In this document: one piece after another, positions 26,182 to 34,943 of the stretch | Numbering within the stretch: the stretch's first letter is position 1 | Layout: each line of letters opens with the position of its first letter | Assembly: GCF_038006205.1 (NCBI RefSeq) | Contig: NZ_JBBOUU010000001.1 | Span: 1,552,001 to 1,616,000 of the forward strand | Length of the DNA: 64,000 bases | Direction: 5' to 3' | Source: Solibacillus sp. FSL R7-0668 | GTDB taxonomy: Bacteria > Bacillota > Bacilli > Bacillales_A > Planococcaceae | Position numbers and translations under genes: made by a program | The notes under the pieces: generated by a model | The model's input: only the letters and a program-made list of their open reading frames with translations | What the model was told of the DNA's origin: nothing | Database searches by the model: none

Positions 26182-26964
26182 ATGTTAAAGGATGATTGGT
26201 TTACCGTTAGACAAATTGATGATAAGACCTATGCAATTAGTGAATTAGGTCATTGGGAAAAAGTACATTCTTTTTTGTTGTTAGGGGAATCCAAAGCCGC
26301 TCTTATCGATACAGGCTTAGGAATTGACAGCATGAAGCGAATTACAGACCAGTTAACAACCTTACCAATTGATGTACTTACAACACATGTTCACTCTGAT
26401 CATATTGGTAGTCATGGGGAATATCCGCGCATTTTTGTACATGAGGATGAAGAATCTTGGCTAACGAATGGCATTGTAGGATTATCCATCGAGCAGATCA
26501 GAGCAAATACAGCCAGGGATATTTCGATTCCTACACCGAAAAGCTTTAACCCCGATACATATATGCCATTTACAGGAAAGCCTACTGGATTGTTAAAAGA
26601 TGGGGATGTCATTGATTTAGGAAATCGAAAATTAATGATTTATCACACACCTGGGCATTCACCAGGACATATTGCTATATTTGATGAAGCGAAAGGCTAT
26701 TTATTTACCGGTGATTTGCTTTATGATGAAACTCCGATCTATGCCTTTTACCCAACAACGAATCCTGTAGATTTAGTCAATTCTTTAGAAAAAATAACGG
26801 GAATTCCTAATATAAATATTATATATGGTTCACACAATTCATTAGGCATTACACCAGATATCTTAAACGAGGTTAAATTGGCAGTAGCACACTTAAGAGA
26901 TAAAGATTTAGTGAAATTCGGTACAGGCATACATAAATTTAATGGTTTTAGTGTGCAATTTTAG
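26182..26964 (+). CDS. MBL-fold metallo-hydrolase
   Basis: 260 residues. The zinc-binding motif THVHSDHIG gives H69, H71, D73 and H74; a later histidine lies in TPGHSPGHIAIF and the bridging aspartate in YLFTGDLLYD. This is the glyoxalase II-like branch, which hydrolyses thioesters, lactones or phosphodiesters. GGAGGTG upstream of the ATG. Substrate unknown; the neighbouring minus-strand gene is of the same fold but another branch. Confidence 0.88.
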   Translation: MLKDDWFTVRQIDDKTYAISELGHWEKVHSFLLLGESKAALIDTGLGIDSMKRITDQLTTLPIDVLTTHVHSDHIGSHGEYPRIFVHEDEESWLTNGIVGLSIEQIRANTARDISIPTPKSFNPDTYMPFTGKPTGLLKDGDVIDLGNRKLMIYHTPGHSPGHIAIFDEAKGYLFTGDLLYDETPIYAFYPTTNPVDLVNSLEKITGIPNINIIYGSHNSLGITPDILNEVKLAVAHLRDKDLVKFGTGIHKFNGFSVQF

Positions 26965-27014
26965 TGGAACTATTTTTCTAATATAAAATATCATTTTCAA
27001 CATTATTAAAGATA

Positions 27015-27058
27015 GAAAAACCATCTCATTTAAAATGTAAATGAGATGGCTAATTTTT
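27015..27058. terminator. Bidirectional terminator between two convergent genes
   Basis: CCATCTCATTT (27021-27031) and AAATGAGATGG (27039-27049) form a perfect 11-bp stem with a seven-base loop. T-runs lie on both sides, in the proper sense for both the plus gene ending at 26964 and the minus gene ending at 27083. Confidence 0.9.
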
Positions 27059-27082
27059 ATACTTTTTTAATATCTTAGTGGA

Positions 27083-27931
27083 TTATTGCGATTGAATAAT
27101 ATGATCATTAACAAAAGCTTTTATGAAAAATAATTCATTATCATTAGGGTCTCTCTTATTTTCTAGCTTAAAGCATGCTACAGCATTTTCTATTGAGCCT
27201 GATGTTACAGCCTGACTTGCTGCTGTTAACTCTTCCCAGAATATATTCATTTCATTTAAATCACATATTGATTCATGACCAAGTAGGAACCCTTCTGCAT
27301 CATACTTTTGGATGTCGTCAATCATTGGTAATAGCAAGGATTGCCTATAATGATGTAAAGAATTTGTCGTTTTACCGTATGGACAGTCTCCTAAGAAAAT
27401 TACTTTTTCGTCCGGAATATAAACGACTGTAGAATCATCAGTATGGGTAGCTTTAATTCTCTCAATTATGCAAAGTTTATTTCCTAAATCAATCGTTAAT
27501 GAATCTTCAAAAATAACATCTGGAGAACGCAATTGAAAGCTATCTCTGTTGGGTATTTCAGATTGTATAATTTCCATGCACATAGAGTTGATTTCATTAT
27601 TAGCTACATACTCATGTAATGAATCATCATCAAATGTATAGTTTCTCCATTTTTCCAACATTTCATTAGTTAGACGATTAACAATAATTGTTGCATCAAT
27701 TTCATTCATTCCTAAAAAGTGATCCCAATGCGCATGCGTAATCACCATATATTTAACTGGGGGTACATTTAGCTTTTCGATTTCTACTAAAAAATCAAGA
27801 GCATGCTGTGTTGAATTCCCAGCGTCAATTATTAAACTATATTGGTCACCACATACCAAGCCTAATGTTGGTCGGTCTTTTTCATCTTGATTCGGTAAAT
27901 AATAGATTGTATCACTTAGTTTATTTAACAT
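27083..27931 (-). CDS. MBL-fold metallo-hydrolase
   Basis: 282 residues. Zinc motif THAHWDHFLG (H66, H68, D70, H71), a further histidine in KATHTDDSTVVY and the aspartate in VIFLGDCPYG. The N-terminal ILDAG-like strand (SLIIDAGNS) is normal for the fold. Similar to hydrolases that act on beta-lactam-like or small ester substrates, but the substrate cannot be assigned. ATG preceded by GAGGAAAC. Confidence 0.87.
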   Translation of the reverse strand: MLNKLSDTIYYLPNQDEKDRPTLGLVCGDQYSLIIDAGNSTQHALDFLVEIEKLNVPPVKYMVITHAHWDHFLGMNEIDATIIVNRLTNEMLEKWRNYTFDDDSLHEYVANNEINSMCMEIIQSEIPNRDSFQLRSPDVIFEDSLTIDLGNKLCIIERIKATHTDDSTVVYIPDEKVIFLGDCPYGKTTNSLHHYRQSLLLPMIDDIQKYDAEGFLLGHESICDLNEMNIFWEELTAASQAVTSGSIENAVACFKLENKRDPNDNELFFIKAFVNDHIIQSQ

Positions 27932-28186
27932 GTTATGTTTCCTCTATTCTTGAAATTTGTTGTGATGAAAGAGAAAATCTACATGTATATGATTAAAATT
28001 ATGAAAGATTTCCTCGTATTATTTTTTTACCATTGGACTAATACCTCCTACATTATTAGGTAAATTATAACATATTTTATTTCTTTTGGTTGATAAAATC
28101 ACAAATGCAACTTTGAGTGTTTTGTAGTCGGAAAATTCAACTTAATGTAATATAGAATGTACGTTCTTGAAGTGGGGGGAGATTAA

Positions 28187-29989
28187 GTGGCTAAAAATAA
28201 ATATCGACAAGTCTGGAATTTAGATAGTATCTTTCAAAGTATGAAAAAATCAAATCAATTGACAAATCATATACAGGATATTGAACAAGGATTAGCTAAA
28301 TTAGATGGATGTATTGCAGTTACAAGAATTTCAAGTGTAGAAGATGCTGAGCCTATTCTCAACATACTAATGGATTTCGACAGGTTGAAGCTTAAATTGT
28401 CACAAGCCTCCTCCTTTATCACTTGCGTTTTAGCTCAAAACTCACCTGATCAAGAGGCGAGTGTTTTGCAAGGCAGAGTTACTAAATTAAAAAGTAAATA
28501 TGGTATTACATTAACAAATTTTCAGGCTATCTTAGCGAGCACTGCATTGGAAATCTGGATTAATGTTCTTGAATCTGAAGAGTTGAAAGCCTTTAAATTT
28601 ATTTTGGCAGAATGGCGTGAAGAAGGTGAAACAACATTAACTTCTAATGAAAAAGCGATTGTGTCTAAGCTATCAATTGATGGCTATCATGCGTGGGGAC
28701 AGCTCTATCAAACATTAATGGGCAATCTCGAAATCGAAATTCAACTGGATGGGAAGTCGCAAAAATATTCAATAGGGCAAGCTTTGAATTTGCGCGCACA
28801 TCCGAATGAAGAACTTCGTAAAGTAGCACACGAAAAATTAGAGCTTACATGGTCAGAACAAAAAGAAAACTTTGCCAAAGTGTTAAATCATATCGCTGGT
28901 TTTCGACTTCAACTATATGGTTTTCAAGGTAACGAGGATGTTTTAGAAGAGCCTTTACGTAAAAATCGAATGAAAAGACAAACACTTGAGGCAATGTGGT
29001 CTGTTGTCAGTAAGCATAAAAATGCCTTTGCACAATATTTAATTCGAAAAGGGAAAATGACTGGTGAAGAAAAGATGCAATCCTATAACTTTTGGGCAAA
29101 TTTTGAATCAAACAGCCAAAAGATTCATTATGATGATGCATTTGATTTCGTAAAAGGCTCCTTTCGTAAATTTGGAAAGGAGTTAGAAGCATTCGTAATA
29201 ACAGCAGTTGAAGAGGGGTGGATTGAAGCGGAAAATCGCCCTAAAAAGTCAGCCGCTGCATTTTGTGCGGGCTTTCCGATGTCTGAGGAATCAAGAATTT
29301 TTATGACATTTGATGGAACGATGAAAGGTATTTTAACACTTGCACATGAACTAGGTCATGCCTTTCATAATACAGCCATGAAGGGGATTTCAAGTTTGAA
29401 CCGACAATATCCACTATGTATTGCTGAAACGGCTTCATTCTTTGCTGAAATGATTGTATTGGATGCTGCAATTGAAGCGGCTGAATCGACATCAGAAAAA
29501 ATAACATTACTTGACGAGAAATTAAAAAGAAGTGTCATGAATTTTATGAACATTCACAGTAGGTTTCTTTTTGAGCAAAATTTTTATGAGGAAAGAAGAA
29601 ATGGGCTCGTTTCGACACAGCGATTAAATGAGTTAATGCAAGAAGCAATTTTGGATGGATATAGAAATTCTCTTGATAATGTCTCAGTATATACGTGGCT
29701 TTGGACACCGCATTTTTATATTACAGATGCACCATTTTATAATTTTCCATACACATTTGGCTATTTACTAACATATAGCTTATATGAAAAAGCTAAAGAA
29801 ATTGGTCCTGACTTTGAAAATATGTATATTCTATTGTTGCGAGATTCAGGGGAAATGTCCATGGAAAAATTGATCCTAAAGCATTTAGGTGAGGATATTA
29901 CAAAAGAAGCCTTTTGGGAAAAAGGAATGAAGCTTTGTGTACAGGATGTCGAACTTTTTCTGGAATTAACCGCGTTAGAAAGAGTTTAA
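28187..29989 (+). CDS. pepF: M3 family oligoendopeptidase F
   Basis: 600 residues, the usual PepF length. The zinc motif HELGH is at 387-391, with the third ligand glutamate in CIAETASFFAEM about 25 residues on; the family blocks GYLLTYSLYEKAKE and DSGEMSMEKLI are present near the C-terminus. It trims short cytosolic peptides. GTG start with GGGGGAG upstream. Single gene. Confidence 0.93.
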   Translation: MAKNKYRQVWNLDSIFQSMKKSNQLTNHIQDIEQGLAKLDGCIAVTRISSVEDAEPILNILMDFDRLKLKLSQASSFITCVLAQNSPDQEASVLQGRVTKLKSKYGITLTNFQAILASTALEIWINVLESEELKAFKFILAEWREEGETTLTSNEKAIVSKLSIDGYHAWGQLYQTLMGNLEIEIQLDGKSQKYSIGQALNLRAHPNEELRKVAHEKLELTWSEQKENFAKVLNHIAGFRLQLYGFQGNEDVLEEPLRKNRMKRQTLEAMWSVVSKHKNAFAQYLIRKGKMTGEEKMQSYNFWANFESNSQKIHYDDAFDFVKGSFRKFGKELEAFVITAVEEGWIEAENRPKKSAAAFCAGFPMSEESRIFMTFDGTMKGILTLAHELGHAFHNTAMKGISSLNRQYPLCIAETASFFAEMIVLDAAIEAAESTSEKITLLDEKLKRSVMNFMNIHSRFLFEQNFYEERRNGLVSTQRLNELMQEAILDGYRNSLDNVSVYTWLWTPHFYITDAPFYNFPYTFGYLLTYSLYEKAKEIGPDFENMYILLLRDSGEMSMEKLILKHLGEDITKEAFWEKGMKLCVQDVELFLELTALERV

Positions 29990-30025
29990 AAATATAAGCA
30001 TTAAAGGGCGAAAGAAGTGAACTAG

Positions 30026-31030
30026 ATGGACATTCGAAAGCATTTTTCTGCACCGTTTGTGAAAGGTTTATTATTAACGCTTGTCATTGCAATCGCCGCA
30101 AAATACATTGCCTTGTTGCCTTTTTTCTCGATTATGGGGCAGCTTGTCATTTCAATCATCATCGGGATGATTTGGAAAGCAACGATTGATGTTCCAGAGG
30201 CATGGCAAACGGGTATTTCATTTTCAAGCAAAAAATTATTACGTTTAGGGATTATTTTACTAGGAATGCGCTTAAATTTAGTGGATATTTATCATGCGGG
30301 CGCGAGTGTATTTTTGATTGCTTTGATTAATTTAGTTTTTGCATTATTTATCGTATACGGACTTTCAAAGGTTTTCGGCATAGAGAAAAAACTTGGCATT
30401 TTAACAGCATGTGGAACCGCTATTTGTGGTGCGGCTGCGGTTGTAGCGATTGCGCCCCAAGTGAAAGCAAATGAAAAAGAAACCGCCATAAGTGTCGCGA
30501 TTGTGGCATTACTTGGAACGACCTTTACCCTTGTTTATACGCTGTTATATTCAGTGCTTGGTTTAACACCGACAGAATACGGAATTTTTGCCGGTGGGAC
30601 ATTACATGAAATTGCCCATGCCATTGCAGGCGCTGCAGCTGGTGGTGATGAAGCAGTCAATATTGCCATCGTTGTAAAGTTAACACGTGTTGCTTTATTA
30701 GTGCCGGTAGTGATTTTGATTGGGTTTTGGTATCGCAGAAGTGAAGAGGGACAAGAGAAAGAGCCATTTTCATTAAAGACGATACCTTGGTTTATCGTTG
30801 GATTTTTAGCAATGAGCGCCTTTAATTCACTGGGCATTGTCCCGCAGTCTGTTGCACAGGTTATTGTTAGTATTGCCTATATTTTAATTGCCATGGCGAT
30901 GGCTGGTTTAGGATTAAATGTGGAACTAAAAACCTTCAAGAAATTAGGTGGAAAAGCATTTGGTGTAGGGCTTATTGGGTCCGTTTGTTTGTCCGTTTTA
31001 GGATATCTGTTAGTTGTTTTGTTTCAGTAA
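30026..31030 (+). CDS. YeiH/YadS family putative sulfate exporter
   Basis: 334 residues with ten or so membrane helices. IILLGMRLNL, CGTAICGAAAVVAIAPQV and GGTLHEIAHAIAGAA are family blocks of the UPF0324 (YeiH) permeases, which are predicted to move sulfate or sulfonates out of the cell. The ribosome site is GAAAGAAGTGA. It lies between pepF and the T-box leader; no co-regulated sulfur gene is seen here. Confidence 0.9.
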   Translation: MDIRKHFSAPFVKGLLLTLVIAIAAKYIALLPFFSIMGQLVISIIIGMIWKATIDVPEAWQTGISFSSKKLLRLGIILLGMRLNLVDIYHAGASVFLIALINLVFALFIVYGLSKVFGIEKKLGILTACGTAICGAAAVVAIAPQVKANEKETAISVAIVALLGTTFTLVYTLLYSVLGLTPTEYGIFAGGTLHEIAHAIAGAAAGGDEAVNIAIVVKLTRVALLVPVVILIGFWYRRSEEGQEKEPFSLKTIPWFIVGFLAMSAFNSLGIVPQSVAQVIVSIAYILIAMAMAGLGLNVELKTFKKLGGKAFGVGLIGSVCLSVLGYLLVVLFQ

Positions 31031-31057
31031 GATGAGAATGGGTAATCAAAATAACTA

Positions 31058-31087
31058 TTGACTAACCTCCTATTATATGTATATAAT
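31058..31087 (+). promoter_or_regulatory. Promoter of the argS T-box transcript
   Basis: TTGACT at 31058-31063 and TATAAT at 31082-31087, 18 bases apart. Transcription would begin near 31094, just upstream of the T-box stem I. Confidence 0.8.
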
Positions 31088-31093
31088 CAATCT

Positions 31094-31345
31094 CAAATTT
31101 AGAAAAATCAGTGAAGAAGAAAGTAGCTTATATGATTTTGGCGAAGCGAGTTAGGGACGGTGGGAGCCTAATGCAAAAAATATCGGTGAAGCGCACTTTG
31201 GAGATGCATCCTGAATGGAGTAGGGAATGCCGGGGAGTCACCTCGTTACGAATGGAAAGCGGTCACAGCAATGTGGCAACTAGAGTGGTACCACGGGAAT
31301 CAATAGCTCTCGTCTCTTTTTTAGAGACGGGGGCTTTTTATATTG
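31094..31345 (+). promoter_or_regulatory. T-box leader, arginine-specific
   Basis: Core parts are visible in order: AGTA/GAA region of stem I (about 31111-31130), the distal AGGGACGGTGGGAGCC block (31153-31168), the T-box word TGGTACCACGGG (31286-31297) and a terminator. Folding stem I by eye (AAAGT with ACTTT at the base, ATATGATTTT with AAAAAATAT above) leaves CGC at 31192-31194 as specifier, an arginine codon followed by A. This agrees with the gene downstream. Uncharged tRNA-Arg would stabilise the antiterminator and allow argS expression. Confidence 0.92.
31305..31340 (+). terminator. T-box regulated terminator
   Basis: AGCTCTCGTCTCT (31305-31317) pairs with AGAGACGGGGGCT (31323-31335), followed by five T. 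Its 5' arm overlaps the antiterminator partner of the T-box word. Confidence 0.9.
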
Positions 31346-31358
31346 GAGGGAGAAAAAA

Positions 31359-33035
31359 ATGATTCAAACAGTCGCAAAGGTTTTAGAACAGACCATTGAA
31401 GGTGAGCTAACAACAGTAGAAATTACCGCTTTACTAGAAAAGCCCAAGCATCAGCATTTAGGGGATCTCGCGTTTCCATGCTTTACACTTGCTAAAAAAA
31501 TGAAACAAGCACCGCAGCAAATTGCTCAATCCATTGCCGAGAAAATCGAGCACCCATTTATACAAGACGTTCAAGTAGTTGGGGGCTATATTAATTTCTT
31601 TGTCAATCAGTCAGCAGTTACGCAGCAGGTTTTGATAAGCATTAGGGATAGTGGGGATAACTATGCTCAGGCAGAGAATAATGGTCAACGTGTTGTCATT
31701 GATTTTTCATCACCGAATATCGCAAAGCCGTTTTCGATGGGCCATTTACGTTCGACGGTCATCGGCAATGCACTTGCGAATATTGCACAAAAGAATGGCT
31801 ATGAGGTTGTTCGTATCAACCATTTAGGGGATTGGGGGACGCAATTTGGTAAGCTAATTGTTGCCTACCTATTGTGGGGTTCCAAGGAAGCAATTGAGGA
31901 AGCACCGATTCAAGAGCTATTAAAACTTTATGTGAAGTTTCATGACGAAGCAGAGCAAGATGAAGCACTGAATGACAAAGCGCGTGCTGCCTTTAAAGCC
32001 TTAGAGGATCAAGACGCGGAAGCAACTGCATTATGGGAATGGTTTAAAAATGTATCACTTGTGGAGTTCAGGGGAATTTATGAACAGCTTAGTATTGAGT
32101 TTGATTCCTTAGAGGGGGAAGCTTTTTACAATGACAAGATGCAGACTGTAGTAGAGGAGCTACATGCTAAACAATTATTAACAGTTTCAGATGGCGCAAA
32201 TGTGGTGGAGCTAGATGATGAGATGCCGCCGTGCTTAATTACGAAGCAGGACGGCGCAACGCTTTATGCGACACGTGATTTAGCAGCAGCCTTTTATCGT
32301 CAAAAACACTATCGCCCAGAGAAAATTTTCTATGTTGTAGGCAATGAGCAAACACTGCACTTCAAGCAATTCTTCAAGGTTATAGACAAGATGGGCTATT
32401 CATGGGCAAAGCGGCTCCAGCACGTACCTTTTGGAATGATATTAAAGGACGGTAAGAAAATGTCGACACGTAAAGGTAGAGTGATTTTGCTAAAGGATGT
32501 GTTAGATGAGGCTGTTCAAACCGCAAAGCAAAATATTAAGGACAAAAATCCAACGTTATCAAACATTGAGGAAGTGGCACAGCAGGTAGGCGTTGGCGCG
32601 GTAATCTTCAATGATTTGAAAAATTTCCGTATGAATGATATTGAATTTTCATTAGAGCAGATGATGAATTTTGAAGGTGAAACCGGTCCTTATGTGCAGT
32701 ATACCTATGCGCGTATTTCGTCTCTGTTGGAAAAAGCGCAATTTACATCATTTAATCTTGAAGTAACAGACTTAGAGGAACAAGCTTGGCCAGCTATTCT
32801 TTGTTTACAAGACTACCCGAAAGCGGTGAAAGAGGCTTACGAGCAGGCTGATCCATCCATTATTGCGAAATATGTGCTTCAATTAGCGAGAGCGTTTAAT
32901 AAATATTATGGTCATACAAAAATCTTAGTGGAGGATTCGGCAAAGGAGAGCCGATTACTGTTTTGTTACTGTGTAGCAACCGTATTGGAGGACGGGCTGA
33001 AGTTGTTAGGATTGAAGGCACCGAGGGATATGTAA
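31359..33035 (+). CDS. argS: Arginyl-tRNA synthetase
   Basis: 558 residues, class I synthetase that joins arginine to its tRNA. An N-terminal Add-1-like domain (about 1-100), the HIGH site as SPNIAKPFSMGHLRST (about 117-132), a KMSKS equivalent KKMSTRKG (about 366) and a helical anticodon-binding C-terminus (about 440-558, FNKYYGHTKIL) are visible. It belongs to the T-box-controlled branch, which in Bacillales is often a second or replacement copy beside a constitutive argS. GGAGGGAG precedes the ATG. Whether another argS exists cannot be seen in this window. Confidence 0.95.
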   Translation: MIQTVAKVLEQTIEGELTTVEITALLEKPKHQHLGDLAFPCFTLAKKMKQAPQQIAQSIAEKIEHPFIQDVQVVGGYINFFVNQSAVTQQVLISIRDSGDNYAQAENNGQRVVIDFSSPNIAKPFSMGHLRSTVIGNALANIAQKNGYEVVRINHLGDWGTQFGKLIVAYLLWGSKEAIEEAPIQELLKLYVKFHDEAEQDEALNDKARAAFKALEDQDAEATALWEWFKNVSLVEFRGIYEQLSIEFDSLEGEAFYNDKMQTVVEELHAKQLLTVSDGANVVELDDEMPPCLITKQDGATLYATRDLAAAFYRQKHYRPEKIFYVVGNEQTLHFKQFFKVIDKMGYSWAKRLQHVPFGMILKDGKKMSTRKGRVILLKDVLDEAVQTAKQNIKDKNPTLSNIEEVAQQVGVGAVIFNDLKNFRMNDIEFSLEQMMNFEGETGPYVQYTYARISSLLEKAQFTSFNLEVTDLEEQAWPAILCLQDYPKAVKEAYEQADPSIIAKYVLQLARAFNKYYGHTKILVEDSAKESRLLFCYCVATVLEDGLKLLGLKAPRDM

Positions 33036-33062
33036 TAAGAAAAATAATGATTCATTGTAATG

Positions 33063-33104
33063 AAAAGATGTCCGAGCAGAAATATATGGCTCGGGCATCT
33101 TTTT
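33063..33104 (+). terminator. Terminator of argS
   Basis: AAAAGATGTCCGAGC (33063-33077) and GCTCGGGCATCTTTT (33089-33103) form a 15-bp stem with one G-U, ending in T residues. Confidence 0.9.
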
Positions 33105-33284
33105 GTGTTTGATGTGTAATATATAATTGATAAAAGTAATTTATATATTACAATTGGTGGTATAGGTAATCATTCCCTTTTATGCGTTTTAGAGTTTCAT
33201 AACCCGAATATGAGCTTGATTATCCAAATTGGCTTTGCTAAATGCTTCGGTGGGCTATCGCATAATTAGAATGCATAAATATAC

Positions 33285-33378
33285 GTGAGATTTTACAGGT
33301 TTTATTTATGATTTCACGTAAGATACGTGCGAATTTTCAGATTTACGTGCGATATTTGGGAAATACGTACGAATTATC
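33285..33378 (+). repeat. Degenerate short repeats containing TACGTGCGA
   Basis: Within about 95 bases the words ATACGTGAGATTTT, TTTCACGTAAGATACGTGCGAATTTT split over 33318-33340, TTTACGTGCGATATTT and ATACGTACGAATTATC recur about every 20 bases. The shared core is TACGT(G/A)CGA. It may be an intergenic repeat family of this genus. The rest of the 33105-33458 gap shows nothing I can name. Confidence 0.5.
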
Positions 33379-33464
33379 AAAAAACTCCAATTAAAATCAA
33401 GAGCTTATGGTGATGAGCCATAAAAGAACACAATTTATAAAGTATATCGAAAGGGGGCTTGCTG

Positions 33465-33683
33465 TTGAAGGATGTTGTGATAACGAATCATGTGAAGGTT
33501 CGACGGATTGAGCTCGGCAATTTAACGCAGGGGGAATTAGCTAAACAAGTGGGTGTCACCAGACAAACGATGAATTTAATCGAAGCACAAAAGTATAACC
33601 CGACAATTAAAGTTTGTTTGCTAATTGCGGCTGCACTGGATACGTCAATAGATAAATTATTTTGGTTGGAGGAAAAGTCATGA
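33465..33683 (+). CDS. Small HTH (Xre/YozG-like) regulator
   Basis: 72 residues, a single Cro-type helix-turn-helix (VKVRRIELGNLTQGELAKQV, then RQTMNLIEAQKYNPT). The TTG at 33465 is seven bases after AAGGGGG; another TTG at 33459 overlaps it. The pattern of such a short regulator followed by two small membrane proteins, with overlapping stop/start, is common in Bacillales. The regulator probably represses this unit. Confidence 0.85.
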   Translation: MKDVVITNHVKVRRIELGNLTQGELAKQVGVTRQTMNLIEAQKYNPTIKVCLLIAAALDTSIDKLFWLEEKS

Positions 33684-34039
33684 CGAAAATATTCACCTAT
33701 ATTCCGCTTGTTTGTTTTTTATTGGTGTTCTTTTTAATGGAAGCTATGTTGTTAAAAGGCTTGCTACTAATCTTAATGATTGTGTTAATTATTTTTGCAA
33801 AATATAAACGCAGTCAGTTTGAAGAAGACGTTGAATTTGATGACCGTGTCAATGCTAATATTACAAAATGGTCTTTACGAACTATTTTTATACTCAATAC
33901 GGTGCTGTTGGCGTTGTTACTGTTAGAGAGCCAAGGTGTTGCACTGCTTGATATGAATATGAACTATATGATTGCGTATTTATTGGTGACGCTCTGTGTA
34001 CCTTTTTACATTGTTCCAGCGATAGTAAAACGATATTAG
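33680..34039 (+). CDS. Small membrane protein, unknown
   Basis: 119 residues with about four hydrophobic segments (5-22, 24-42, 70-88, 96-114). ATG at 33680 overlaps the stop of the HTH gene (ATGA) and follows TTGGAGGAAAAG. No recognised domain. Similar proteins are usual companions of YozG-like regulators. Confidence 0.7.
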   Translation: MTKIFTYIPLVCFLLVFFLMEAMLLKGLLLILMIVLIIFAKYKRSQFEEDVEFDDRVNANITKWSLRTIFILNTVLLALLLLESQGVALLDMNMNYMIAYLLVTLCVPFYIVPAIVKRY

Positions 34040-34051
34040 GAGGAATTGAAC

Positions 34052-34330
34052 ATGACGGTGGATTTAATTATTATTGGTGCAATATTTTTAGTGATGGGCT
34101 TTTTAGTTGGCGTGAAAAAAATGACGTGGTTATTGGCAGGCTATAATCAAAAGCGCGTGAAAGATCAAGAAAAGTTAGCGCGTTTAGTTGGTGGTACATT
34201 TGGGCTTGTTGGAATTGCTTTAGGTATTTGTGGTGTCGTTGGTTTCACGCAGGTGGAGACGCTACTACCGATAGCTTTAGGTGTTATTTTACTTCAAGTT
34301 GTTTATGTCAATATTAAATTAGTAGAATAA
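34052..34330 (+). CDS. DUF3784 family membrane protein
   Basis: 92 residues: a first helix (4-20), the family block KKMTWLLAGYNQKRVKDQEKL split around residue 32, and two more helices (48-68, 72-88). DUF3784 proteins are small, of unknown role and often follow Xre regulators. ATG at 34052 is eight bases after AGGAGG. Its terminator has been split by the IS element downstream. Confidence 0.8.
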   Translation: MTVDLIIIGAIFLVMGFLVGVKKMTWLLAGYNQKRVKDQEKLARLVGGTFGLVGIALGICGVVGFTQVETLLPIALGVILLQVVYVNIKLVE

Positions 34331-34348
34331 TAAATTGTAGTAAAAGAA

Positions 34349-34358
34349 AGCCTGCTCC
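34349..34358. terminator. Left arm of a terminator split by the IS element
   Basis: AAGCCTGCTC here pairs perfectly with GAGCAGGCTT at 35833-35842. In the uninterrupted state they would form a 10-bp stem between the convergent DUF3784 and AraC genes. The IS lies in the loop, so the hairpin is now over 1.4 kb apart. Confidence 0.7.
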
Positions 34359-34440
34359 TATTTATAAAATGTACCCTATAAGATAGACACTTTGAAAAAG
34401 TCTATCCTATAGGGTATTTTTATTTATAGTGAGAAAAAAG

Positions 34441-34878
34441 ATGTCGGAGTGGAATCAAATGACGAAAGAATTATTTACAAAAAAAGAACAAGAACAACTA
34501 AAATGCAATCCTAATGTGCAAGCTGTTAGTGAGAGATCAATTACATATACAGATGAATTTAAACGTCATTTTATTGCGGAGTATGAGAAAGGGAAGCTTC
34601 CTAGAGAGATTTTTGAAGATGTTGGTTTAAATGTTGAATTAATCGGTTTAGAGCGTATTAATTCAGCTCGAAAACGTTGGCGTGCAGCCTATCGTAAATC
34701 AGGTGTGGCAGGTCTACAAGATACTCGAAAAACCAATTCTGGTAGACCTTCAGAACGTGAATTAACATTAGAAGAAAAAATCACTCGGCTAGAAGCGAAA
34801 AATCGTATATTAGCAGCGGAGAACGAATTACTAAAAAAGCTCGATTTACTCGAAAGGCAGATGTTAAAGAAGAAGTAA
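34441..34878 (+). CDS. IS3-family transposase OrfA
   Basis: 145 residues. Helix-turn-helix segments (TDEFKRHFIAEYEKGKLPRE, then RKRWRAAYRKSGVAGLQDT) recognise the terminal repeats, and a leucine zipper-like C-terminus (LEEKITRLEAKNRILAAENE) joins subunits. At 34833-34839 the slippery string A-AAA-AAG lies in the proper phase, so some ribosomes shift -1 and make the OrfAB transposase. I start at ATG 34441; a GTG four codons earlier is possible. Confidence 0.85.
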   Translation: MSEWNQMTKELFTKKEQEQLKCNPNVQAVSERSITYTDEFKRHFIAEYEKGKLPREIFEDVGLNVELIGLERINSARKRWRAAYRKSGVAGLQDTRKTNSGRPSERELTLEEKITRLEAKNRILAAENELLKKLDLLERQMLKKK

Positions 34879-34943
34879 AAATTACACCAGAATTAAAGTT
34901 CGAACTCATCCAGCATACGATAAAAAAATACAAATTAAAGCGC

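Noticed and set aside
31111-31362. 83-codon open frame upstream of argS
   Set aside because: It lies entirely over the T-box leader, whose RNA elements explain the sequence; no homology-like features.
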